64,000 nucleotides of DNA from Pseudanabaena cinerea FACHB-1277. GTDB taxonomy: Bacteria > Cyanobacteriota > Cyanobacteriia > Pseudanabaenales > Pseudanabaenaceae. Numbering within the stretch: position 1 is the first letter of the stretch; every line of letters starts with the position of its first letter. Made by a program: the position numbers and the translations under genes. Below, piece after piece: positions 1 to 7,292 of the stretch. The stretch is from NCBI RefSeq assembly GCF_014696345.1, contig NZ_JACJPY010000009.1, positions 1 through 64,000 on the forward strand, written 5' to 3'. The notes under the pieces are model-generated. The model did not search any database. It was not told where the DNA came from and saw only the letters and a program-made list of their open reading frames with translations.

Positions 1-33
1 TCCCTGTTAGATTTAGACCTTACTTCGATTAAA

Positions 34-774
34 TTACACCCTAATTTCCACAAGCTTTGCTCTTACGGCTCTATCTCTGACCAATTTTGTCCGTAGTATT
101 GCTAGAGGATAGGCGATTAAATCTGAAGCATGGATAATATTCAGCCAAGTGAGAGCATTACAGCTTGTGGCAACAAAATCATCGACTGCGGAAAAGTCTA
201 TATTTTGCTTGAGGCGCATGAACAAGAGAGGTGATCCCATTGTCACAAGTCCGCGTAGTTTGTACTCAGAGTCACTTGAGTTAAATAATTTGCGAAATTC
301 GTAAGCAGGATCGTTTTCGGGTAAATCTTTGGTGAATAACAGATCCCATAAAACTAATGTACCGAGAGAATGGGAGGCGATCGCTATTTCTTTGTCCTCG
401 GGATGGTTATCAACAAAGTCTTGGAATTGATGCAAGATTTGTTTGCGAATTGATGCGCCTTTGTCATTGTTCAGATAGGTCAAAAATTCACCAAAAAATT
501 TGGCTATAAAGTCTTCTCGGTGTTCTTGGTAACGATAAATGTCTTGTTCACTGCCGCGTAGTTCTTTACATTTTTCTGATAGTTCCTTCACATCGGAGCG
601 AACCCAGTTAAAGAGTTGATCGGTTTTGCTTTTAAAGGAATGTCCCCAAAAGCTAGAGTAAAAAATTGGTGATTGGGCGTTTTTCTTACTCAGAATTTCT
701 TTGACTTTTTTCTTGAATTGATCGCCGTAACCTGCGTCTTGAGTGGCGACACCATGAATGAGAAAGATTAGCAT
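34..774 (-). CDS. alpha/beta-hydrolase-fold serine hydrolase (lipase-like), possibly C-terminally shortened
   Basis: The 246-aa protein opens with a hydrophobic strand and an HG oxyanion-type motif (residues 7-8). It has a nucleophile elbow SHSLG at about 134-138 (Ser136), followed by a strand ending TMGSPL, the layout of alpha/beta hydrolases. A candidate acidic residue lies in HASDLIAYPL near residue 218. I see no convincing catalytic His in the short tail after it, so the protein may be truncated at its C-terminus or use another arrangement. There is no signal peptide, so it is probably cytoplasmic. The substrate is unknown. It lies 34 bp downstream of a VapBC pair on the same strand. Confidence 0.6.
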   Translation of the reverse strand: MLIFLIHGVATQDAGYGDQFKKKVKEILSKKNAQSPIFYSSFWGHSFKSKTDQLFNWVRSDVKELSEKCKELRGSEQDIYRYQEHREDFIAKFFGEFLTYLNNDKGASIRKQILHQFQDFVDNHPEDKEIAIASHSLGTLVLWDLLFTKDLPENDPAYEFRKLFNSSDSEYKLRGLVTMGSPLLFMRLKQNIDFSAVDDFVATSCNALTWLNIIHASDLIAYPLAILRTKLVRDRAVRAKLVEIRV

Positions 775-808
775 AAGTTAATTGTGTGATGTTTGGGTAA
801 GATAAATT

Positions 809-1207
809 TTACATGAGATAATTTTCTAATTCAGGATATTTAGAAAATACGCTGTCAACACTAGCAAGTTTGGCTTCATATTCTAAGGCTGTGGCAATAA
901 TTAGGCGATCGAAGGGATCTTTGTGAATGGGCGATAGGTTTACGGCTCTGACTGCAATCTCTGTGGTCAATGGCAATAACTCGATTTTGGCAGGCGCTAA
1001 TGCTCTGCTAAACCATTCTCTAGAAGAACAGGTTAGCTCTAATCTGCCTCGACTTTGGGCTAAGGCGATTTCATAGCAAGATAGAGGAGATACTGCTAGT
1101 ATCTCGGCTAACTCAAAGCGTTCAAGCCAAGATGTGGGAAATCTATCAAAGTCTGAGTTGATTAGCCATAGCCAAATGTGGGTATCGAGTACAATTATTT
1201 CAGACAT
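809..1207 (-). CDS. vapC: type II toxin VapC, PIN-domain ribonuclease
   Basis: The 132-aa protein is a PIN domain. The first acidic residue sits in LDTHIWLWL and the C-terminal catalytic cluster in DPFDRLIIATA, followed by an aspartate in the LASVDSVF strand. This is the common cyanobacterial VapC form. Family members are Mg-dependent RNases that cut tRNA or rRNA. Its start overlaps the 3' end of the upstream antitoxin gene by 13 bp, the usual antitoxin-first order with coupled translation. The RNA target cannot be read from sequence. Confidence 0.85.
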   Translation of the reverse strand: MSEIIVLDTHIWLWLINSDFDRFPTSWLERFELAEILAVSPLSCYEIALAQSRGRLELTCSSREWFSRALAPAKIELLPLTTEIAVRAVNLSPIHKDPFDRLIIATALEYEAKLASVDSVFSKYPELENYLM

Positions 1208-1416
1208 TCCCAGTCCTCTTCATCAACAATGGGGCTAACGATATCACCTAAGATTTTCACTTTGCCAGCCATGTCAGGGATGGGAAAACGGCGTTTTATT
1301 TGAGGTTTAGTTTCTTCTAGAATGGTCACGATAATTTTAGCTGAGGTGATTTCTGGTTGTTCAGAAAGCCATTTGATTTGCCCGTTCTCGTAGGTAGCTT
1401 CGTAACTTTTAAGCAT
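1195..1416 (-). CDS. vapB: VapB-like antitoxin of the adjacent PIN toxin
   Basis: This 73-aa protein begins LKSYEATYENGQIKWL, the short beta-rich AbrB-like N-terminus seen in many cyanobacterial antitoxins paired with PIN toxins. It has an acidic C-terminus (SPIVDEEDWE) suited to masking the toxin. It overlaps vapC by 13 bp, which supports the pairing more strongly than its own sequence does. It should bind VapC and repress its own promoter, as family members do. That promoter would lie within the last bases of, or just upstream in, the GTPase gene, whose stop is only 6 bp away. Confidence 0.7.
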   Translation of the reverse strand: MLKSYEATYENGQIKWLSEQPEITSAKIIVTILEETKPQIKRRFPIPDMAGKVKILGDIVSPIVDEEDWECLK

Positions 1417-1422
1417 GGTTGT

Positions 1423-3945
1423 TTATCTCCTTAAAGTGTTTTCAAATTCTTGTTTTTTGCTAGAGATTAGAGAGCGTAAGCGATCGCCTTCTTCCTGCTG
1501 TTTCCTCTCCTCAAGTTCTAACCGATTTTCACATTCAGAAATAACTTGCTTGATCAAAGCATCAACTGATTGAATACGGTTATCGAATAAAGTATCAATG
1601 AACTCACCAATTTTTTCTTTGATACTGTTCTCTGATTTTTCAAACTCTTTAAACCCAGAATCACAGACTTGTTTACCAATTTGATAGTAAGCATCTGACA
1701 TTGAAGCAAATAAACCACCTCCTCCCAATAGAGCTGCCGCCGCAATACCTATGATAATCGCAGGACCTAATGCTAAAGCTGGAATCATGAAAAAAGCTGC
1801 TGCCGCGCCAGCACCGCCACCAACTACTCCGCCAGCAGTCCATGCTGCTACATAACTCGCATCAAAATTATTAAGAGCTAGGCTAAAATTATCGTCAAAG
1901 TTTGTGCCAATTTTTTTGTCAAGACCAGAAAAACTAGAATTAAGCGCTGTCAACTCTTCTTTTATTCCCCTGTCTAGCAGATTGAGTTTAGGGTCGATAA
2001 TCTCATTGTTTAAGTGTAGCAATACCCATAGATTAATTTGGGCTTGTAAGTCCTTCCCAAATTGATCTATATAATCTTGTATAAGCTGATCTCTGCTAAA
2101 TAGAGGGTTATGATCAGTTTTCCATAACTTGCTTCCTTGCATAATTGCGTCTTTAAATTCAGCGCTATACTTGATCCAAGATTCCAGAGCCATTTGCATA
2201 GTCTGTTTTCTCAGATAATCAACCATTTTACGGATAGTTACAAATCTTCCGCTTGCTTCACCAATACGTTCTAAGATTTCTTCTTTATAGGAAGCTTCCA
2301 AGTTTGTGTCAAGGCTCTCAGTTGCATTATTTAAATCGTTGACGCAATTTTGGGTAAGCTCATTCAGCTTTTGCGTAGTGGATTGCAAAATTACAGATCC
2401 GCGTTCATCAGTGAGAAAAGCTTCTAAAGTACGAGTAAAATTTTGAAAACTGACTAGATACTCATTCGATATATTGCTAAGAGTAGCTTTTAAAGCAGAC
2501 TTAGCAGAAATAAAATGGATTCTATCTTTGCCAGTGATAGAGCCATCCTTAATAATGCTATTAGCAGCAATCTGAACATCTTCGCGATCTTCATCACTAT
2601 CCAAATTGTCCATAAAATTGACAACTAGAAATAGATTTTCTAAGGGGCGATCACCTTCACGTTCCTTGATTTTGGTGATAATATCTCTTTCACCCTGAGT
2701 TAACAACTTATTCGCATTAGTCATAAATAGAATTGCATCAGTCTCTTTCAGCAACTCCTCCGTAACTCTAGTACGATCTGGATGCTCATTTAGCCCAGGG
2801 GAATCCACAATTTCTACACCATTACGGCATAGCAATAGATTGGGATGCTCAAAAACAATTTCGGCAATATTGGATTTAAACAATTCTTCACTACGGTTGT
2901 TTAGAGCCGCTTCCTTAGAAATAGCCGCTTTTTTCTGATAATCTTCAACTGCAATTTCTTGTTCATTGCCATCCCGATAACGACAAACTACCCGCTTGCG
3001 ATCGCCATATTTCAAAACCGACAAAGTACCACTACAAGGAATCGCCCTCACAGGTTGAATCTCTTCACCTAGCAAAGCATTGAGCAAAGTCGATTTACCC
3101 TGACTAAAATCACCAATCACCGCCACCCGAAAACGTTGTGATTCCAATTTGTCTTTAATAGATTGAACCTCATCTCGAAAAGTGACAGGTAAAAGGCTCT
3201 CATTAATACCATCATCAATCAGTTGAGATAAATGATTAATCCGTTTAAGCAAAGACTGTTTCTGTAGTTGAAAACCTTGTAGCTTTTGATATTCGCCACT
3301 TACTGAATCTGTCGAACTGGTTACATTTTGAGGTTCTTTAATCTCAATTTTAACAAGCTGATTTAAAGCAGCCAATAAATCATCTGCTGCATTCACAAAC
3401 ACAGTCCCCAAATCATGAAAACGCGCAGGATCTACTAGATCGCATACCTCTTGAAAATCTTGATTGTTGTATGGCTTGCCAGCAAAACTAGACTCTAAAA
3501 CATCAAGGTAACGCGATTCTATTTCTAAACGTTTGCCTAAATCCCGTAAATACTTACTCTCACTTGCATCTAGGCTAGAGTCCGCCATTGCCATTCTGTA
3601 ACCCAAACCAAACAACAGCAATTTTTCAGATTCACTCAATGGCACTAGCAAAATCAAAAAATCATCTATTTCACTATGCAATTTATATTTCTGAACACCT
3701 GACAGCAAAAGCTTGGCAACTTCCACAGTTTGCTTACTGGTCAGCTTGAGCTTGGCAAGTGTCGCTTTAAACTGAGCAACCTCATCCTCACTAACTTTTG
3801 CATCGGCATAAATCACCCCTTTCAACAGCGCGATCAAGTCAGCCATAAACACCACTTGGGGCGTAATGTCATGTACCGTCAAATCTTGACCAGTCAACTT
3901 TGATAAGAGTTTGACCGCTTGGCTACCGATAAGTTGAGTCTTCAT
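1423..3945 (-). CDS. bacterial dynamin-like GTPase with N-terminal TerB-like domain
   Basis: The 840-aa protein has three parts. Residues ~30-150 look like a TerB-type helical domain, with paired acidic loops YADAKVSEDE and ADSSLDASES. Residues ~270-520 are a dynamin-superfamily GTPase: P-loop GDFSQGKST at 278-286, the G2 threonine in PCSGT near 307, G3 DSPGL at 381-385, and a G4-like NFMD near 443-446 in place of the usual TKxD. The C-terminal half is helical, with a glycine/alanine-rich hydrophobic paddle near 690-740 that could enter membrane, then a charged coiled tail. The family bends or fuses membranes on GTP hydrolysis. It is divergent from a coiled-coil gene across a 130-bp gap. A membrane-repair or anti-phage role is inference. 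Confidence 0.85.
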   Translation of the reverse strand: MKTQLIGSQAVKLLSKLTGQDLTVHDITPQVVFMADLIALLKGVIYADAKVSEDEVAQFKATLAKLKLTSKQTVEVAKLLLSGVQKYKLHSEIDDFLILLVPLSESEKLLLFGLGYRMAMADSSLDASESKYLRDLGKRLEIESRYLDVLESSFAGKPYNNQDFQEVCDLVDPARFHDLGTVFVNAADDLLAALNQLVKIEIKEPQNVTSSTDSVSGEYQKLQGFQLQKQSLLKRINHLSQLIDDGINESLLPVTFRDEVQSIKDKLESQRFRVAVIGDFSQGKSTLLNALLGEEIQPVRAIPCSGTLSVLKYGDRKRVVCRYRDGNEQEIAVEDYQKKAAISKEAALNNRSEELFKSNIAEIVFEHPNLLLCRNGVEIVDSPGLNEHPDRTRVTEELLKETDAILFMTNANKLLTQGERDIITKIKEREGDRPLENLFLVVNFMDNLDSDEDREDVQIAANSIIKDGSITGKDRIHFISAKSALKATLSNISNEYLVSFQNFTRTLEAFLTDERGSVILQSTTQKLNELTQNCVNDLNNATESLDTNLEASYKEEILERIGEASGRFVTIRKMVDYLRKQTMQMALESWIKYSAEFKDAIMQGSKLWKTDHNPLFSRDQLIQDYIDQFGKDLQAQINLWVLLHLNNEIIDPKLNLLDRGIKEELTALNSSFSGLDKKIGTNFDDNFSLALNNFDASYVAAWTAGGVVGGGAGAAAAFFMIPALALGPAIIIGIAAAALLGGGGLFASMSDAYYQIGKQVCDSGFKEFEKSENSIKEKIGEFIDTLFDNRIQSVDALIKQVISECENRLELEERKQQEEGDRLRSLISSKKQEFENTLRR

Positions 3946-4075
3946 GCTTGAGTTAAAAATCGATTTACCTATAATTTATCAGAAAAGTAGCTCAAAAAAA
4001 TTATTTACACAATAAAATCTGATAATATTTAACTAAATAAAGCTTTTAAAGAGCTTTTTCTATGATTTATATACT
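3946..4075. promoter_or_regulatory. AT-rich divergent promoter region between the GTPase and the coiled-coil gene
   Basis: This 130-bp gap separates two divergently transcribed genes, so promoters for both must lie here or overlap the starts. It is very AT-rich, with several TATAAT-like hexamers on both strands. I cannot assign -35/-10 pairs with confidence. The shared region suggests the two genes may be co-regulated. Confidence 0.35.
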
Positions 4076-5482
4076 ATGGATTACATTTTTTCTACTGCAA
4101 CTCAAGCATTGATGCTTTCTGGTAAAGCCGTACAAGTCGCGCATAAAACAGGAGTATTGTTGCCAATCGCTAGATGTCTTGTCACAGGTAGATTTTTAGA
4201 AGTTGCAAAACCACCTTCTTCTACAAATCCTCTAATTTTTCCTACACAGTTAATATTTGGCGCACTGCAAGGTTATCAAACCTATCAAACTCATACAGGC
4301 TTTAAAAATGTCAGGTCTGATATTCAAGATACTCAAAACTCCATCAATACAGGTGTAGCCAATATTCGAGAAGATATTGGCATGGTCAGAGAAGACATAA
4401 AAAATGTCCAAATTGGAGTTGATACGGTCATAGATCAAGTTGCAAGTATTCAATTTGATATCAAGGGTATGAGTGATGGAATTACTGCAATTCAACAAAA
4501 TTTAGGAGTTTTGCAAGCCACAACAGCATTAATCGGCGTAGGAACGATCGCCAATATAGCAATTTCCGCAGCAAGCTTACATCAAATCCTGAAACTACGC
4601 GAAGACGTTCGCCAAATGCGAGTTGAGATCAAAGATGGCTTTATCGATCTCAAAAAAGCACTTAAAGATCAAGGTGCTGAAATCTTAAATCACATTGATG
4701 AAGTCGCCGCAGACATCAAATTTGAACAGCATAGAGTCGTTCTTATTCGTGCCTATGGTCAATTTTTGCAAGCCCTTGAGCTAATCAAGTCCGCTTTAGC
4801 TTGTGATGATCCTAAAATCAAAGATCACGACTTAGCTAATGCCCGACAAATGCTATCTGTTGCCCTCGGTGACTACCGTAATCCTCAATTACTTTCCGAG
4901 CTATCAGCGATCGGTCAACTCAGAAGAAAAGAATGTGCTTGGGCGATCGAGCAAACGATCATCATGACCTACCAAATTCAAAAGCAATCGGGCGCAGTCT
5001 CCCATAGGCTGCAAAATTTACAAACTAGTATTCGTCAAGATATTTTAAATGTGAGCGATGCTGTCCAGTCCGAAGAAGAAATAGACTTACTCTATCCAGA
5101 AATCAGCCGTATTTGTACCCAAGATCTAGTAGTTCTATCATCTTGGCAAGAACAATCAGAATGGATTCAATCTTTACCCACTTCTGACCTAAAGTTATTA
5201 GAAAGCTCTGAACTAAGCCCAGTTCCTCAAGCAATGACTTCTGCACTTAGCAACTTTGAAGTTCCAGAACAAAAAGTTTATGAGGAGTTAAAGCCAAAAT
5301 CTCATTTTGAGTCTCTACGAGATCAACTCAAATTAATGGCTTCACCAGACTTGCGCTCAAAGTATGAATATGAAGTGGTCGAAAAAGGTCAAGCTTCGGG
5401 ACATAAAGCTCTAAAGGCAGATGTAGTTAAACAATCGTCTGATATGGCGATCGCTAATTTATACCATTACTTCCAATTCTAA
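4076..5482 (+). CDS. uncharacterised coiled-coil protein with a central hydrophobic hairpin
   Basis: I do not recognise a named family for this 468-aa protein. Residues ~75-145 are heptad-rich coiled coil with repeated DIG/DIK/NIRED motifs. Residues ~146-168 are hydrophobic (ALIGVGTIANIAISAAS), and a second charged helix follows at ~170-220. The hydrophobic segment sits at the turn of a helical hairpin, as in some alpha-helical pore formers and membrane-remodelling proteins; this likeness is architectural only. The rest is soluble-looking and helical. It is divergent from a dynamin-like GTPase, which hints at a shared membrane role. Its last codons are duplicated 900 bp downstream. Its stop abuts the convergent gene at 5483. 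Confidence 0.75.
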   Translation: MDYIFSTATQALMLSGKAVQVAHKTGVLLPIARCLVTGRFLEVAKPPSSTNPLIFPTQLIFGALQGYQTYQTHTGFKNVRSDIQDTQNSINTGVANIREDIGMVREDIKNVQIGVDTVIDQVASIQFDIKGMSDGITAIQQNLGVLQATTALIGVGTIANIAISAASLHQILKLREDVRQMRVEIKDGFIDLKKALKDQGAEILNHIDEVAADIKFEQHRVVLIRAYGQFLQALELIKSALACDDPKIKDHDLANARQMLSVALGDYRNPQLLSELSAIGQLRRKECAWAIEQTIIMTYQIQKQSGAVSHRLQNLQTSIRQDILNVSDAVQSEEEIDLLYPEISRICTQDLVVLSSWQEQSEWIQSLPTSDLKLLESSELSPVPQAMTSALSNFEVPEQKVYEELKPKSHFESLRDQLKLMASPDLRSKYEYEVVEKGQASGHKALKADVVKQSSDMAIANLYHYFQF

Positions 5483-5908
5483 CTAAGCAGAAACAAGGGT
5501 TTCTTTTACAACTGAAATATCAACACTATGTAATCCGTTAGCTTCAGACACCACATCGATAGATTGCAAATCGCTATCCACACCCATCAATCCCGCCATC
5601 ACCAATAAACGATCCGACTGATGACGAGTATGCAAAGCTAAAAGCGATCGCGGCTCCACAGGAAAAACTTGCCACCATGCTAACAACTCCCTATGCATCA
5701 TCGCTAGATCTAGCAGAAACTGCTGTGGAACATTTGGCACACACCAATCAATAGCTAAAGCCGCCTCACGTAGAGAAAGCTTAGTGAGTTCATCATAAGC
5801 AGAAGAATCTGCATAGCGCGAGATATTAGCAAGAGTTGAAGCGATATTGCCGATCTGCTGCTGCCAACTTAGAAGTTTAAATCTTTCATACAGACTTTGA
5901 CGTTCCAT
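5483..5908 (-). CDS. conserved hypothetical protein coupled to a DUF5674 gene
   Basis: This 141-aa predicted soluble, helical protein has no motif I can assign. Its ATG overlaps the TAA of the upstream DUF5674 gene (TAATG overlap at 5906-5910), so it is probably made by translational coupling and works alongside that protein. It converges directly on the coiled-coil gene with no spacer. It carries many Leu/Ala helices and a conserved-looking AIDWCVPNVPQQFLLDLA stretch, but the function is unknown. Confidence 0.65.
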   Translation of the reverse strand: MERQSLYERFKLLSWQQQIGNIASTLANISRYADSSAYDELTKLSLREAALAIDWCVPNVPQQFLLDLAMMHRELLAWWQVFPVEPRSLLALHTRHQSDRLLVMAGLMGVDSDLQSIDVVSEANGLHSVDISVVKETLVSA

Positions 5909-6243
5909 TACATCACCTCCAAAAGATAACGAACTATTTTTTCAATTCTCGCTTTGAGTTGTAAATCCCTGACTTCCATAGTCATATTTTGTTGACGAGG
6001 ACGGATATTAATAATTGACTCAAACCCAACCTCTTTCGTTTGAGGATACCAATCCGCACCCCAAATATTTTCTTGTTGACTACCATCATCTAGCAATAGC
6101 TGCTCACAATCAAAATGAAGTTCACCACCACCAGCCAGAATTCCTCTAGCTACATCGACTGCAAGTTTAATTCTCAGACCAAAGAATGGTTCCGCCATTT
6201 CTCTGATTTTTTCTGAAGTAGTAGGTTCTAGAATGATAATCAT
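5908..6243 (-). CDS. DUF5674 family protein
   Basis: The 111-aa protein matches the DUF5674 pattern as I know it: MIIILEP start, IKLAVDVARGILAGGGELH, a central DGSQQENIWGADWYP motif, and INIRPRQ.NMTMEV near the C-terminus. It is a small soluble protein of unknown function, widespread in cyanobacteria. The cluster of conserved Gly, Asp, His and Cys residues (GGGELHFDCE) could form a ligand or metal site, but that is inference. It is the first gene of a two-gene unit with the 141-aa gene. Confidence 0.8.
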   Translation of the reverse strand: MIIILEPTTSEKIREMAEPFFGLRIKLAVDVARGILAGGGELHFDCEQLLLDDGSQQENIWGADWYPQTKEVGFESIINIRPRQQNMTMEVRDLQLKARIEKIVRYLLEVM

Positions 6244-6317
6244 GAAAATATCATTGGCTTGGGTTGATTGGTTGAATATTGCTTAGCTATTAGAATTATA
6301 ACAAAACATTTAAAATT

Positions 6318-6376
6318 CAGATGTAGTTAAACGATCGCCTGATATGGCGATCGCTAATTTATACCATTACTTTCAA
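6318..6376 (+). repeat. 59-bp copy of the 3' end of the coiled-coil gene (gene remnant)
   Basis: These 59 bases match 5418-5476, the last codons of the coiled-coil gene, at 56 of 59 positions, in the same orientation and exactly 900 bp away. In frame, the copy reads DVVKRSPDMAIANLYHYFQ against DVVKQSSDMAIANLYHYFQ in the gene. It then runs on to a different stop a few codons later. The remaining intergenic DNA (6244-6466) holds nothing else I recognise. The simplest reading is the tail of a lost paralog or a local partial duplication. Confidence 0.85.
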
Positions 6377-6466
6377 GAAAAGCGATCGCATCTTGAATGA
6401 CCATAGCTAAACTTGGCTGATCGGAAGAAATTACGCGATCTGCCAAATGCTTGTGGTGAGGGAAAC

Positions 6467-6795
6467 TCAACAAATTAGGGAAATGGGGCGGATTGTCATA
6501 GCCTCACTGATAGAAAGTAAATATTTAAAATAAAAACGCAATCGAAGTTTGAGATTAGCACGCTCACTAGATAGAATTGTGGCGTTATAATTGTCCACAT
6601 AAACGTTAGGGCAAGCTTCCAGAAGTCGATCTCAAGATTTTCTGTGGAGGTAAGTGTATCTGATTTTTTCTTATCGAGTAGAGTTTGGAGGCGATCGCCT
6701 AGTTCATCGGTAAATTTAAAGAGCGGGAGATGGTTGATTTGCTGGATTCGCATTCCTTTTGGGAGAAGGGATGATGGTTTTAGCGATGTACTCAT
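6467..6795 (-). pseudogene. small cyanobacterial gene broken by a frameshift
   Basis: The first ~56 codons (from 6795) read normally, including FTDELGDRLQTLLDKKKSDTLTSTE, typical of short cyanobacterial proteins. The frame then becomes an unlikely hydrophobic tail ending at 6496. Switching frame near 6625-6635 gives a more natural continuation, DRLLEACPNVYVDNYNATIL then SSERANLKLRLRF, ending with a stop at 6467-6469. The break point GAGATCGACTT fits loss of one 4-bp unit from an ancestral GAGATCGATCGACTT. Function unknown. It could also be a sequencing error. Confidence 0.5.
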
Positions 6796-6800
6796 AATGA

Positions 6801-7289
6801 TTAGATACGATCGCGCTCAAGTTGTACTGAACCATACGCAAAGTCTCCACCAAATTTTTTAAGCAACTTTCTCAGGGTGATCACTCTTGAATCTACTTCG
6901 ATGGATTTGGGATCGGCAACTTTGCTCAAAACTACCCTAGCAAAGACTTTTCCAGTAAATTTATATTTTTCAGCTTGAAAATATGTGATTGTCTGAGTTA
7001 GCTGCTCAACAGCAGAAATCAAGTCTCGCCCCTTCAGTTCGATAAAGTATATATCCGCTTCTTGTTCATTCGCAGATTTAGACTCACAAACGATCATGAG
7101 ATAGTCACATTTTCTTTGGCTTTGACTAGGAATTACGCAGCCATCAATTTTTACTTTACATACTTTCTTTTTGGAGGGATTCTGAAGAATATATTTTCTT
7201 TTATTCTCTTCTGCAACAATGAGCTTTCCTTCGGAACAATTGATACAGTCTCGATAATTTTCTTGAAAATCTTGGCAATTAAACTTCAT
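6801..7289 (-). CDS. putative PD-(D/E)xK nuclease partner of the ABC-type ATPase
   Basis: I do not recognise a named family for this 162-aa protein. Its core reads KCDYLMIV (Asp62) then DIYFIELKG (Glu84-Leu-Lys86), the D...(E)xK layout of PD-(D/E)xK nucleases. A following helix has a Gln (SAVEQLTQ), also usual for that fold. The N-terminus has Cys5, Cys15 and Cys18 (NCQDF, DCINC). It starts 3 bp after the stop of the ATPase gene, so the two are almost certainly one operon and probably one complex. A nuclease licensed by an ATPase sensor is a common anti-phage design. The nuclease call rests on motif spacing only. Confidence 0.6.
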   Translation of the reverse strand: MKFNCQDFQENYRDCINCSEGKLIVAEENKRKYILQNPSKKKVCKVKIDGCVIPSQSQRKCDYLMIVCESKSANEQEADIYFIELKGRDLISAVEQLTQTITYFQAEKYKFTGKVFARVVLSKVADPKSIEVDSRVITLRKLLKKFGGDFAYGSVQLERDRI

Positions 7290-7292
7290 GCC

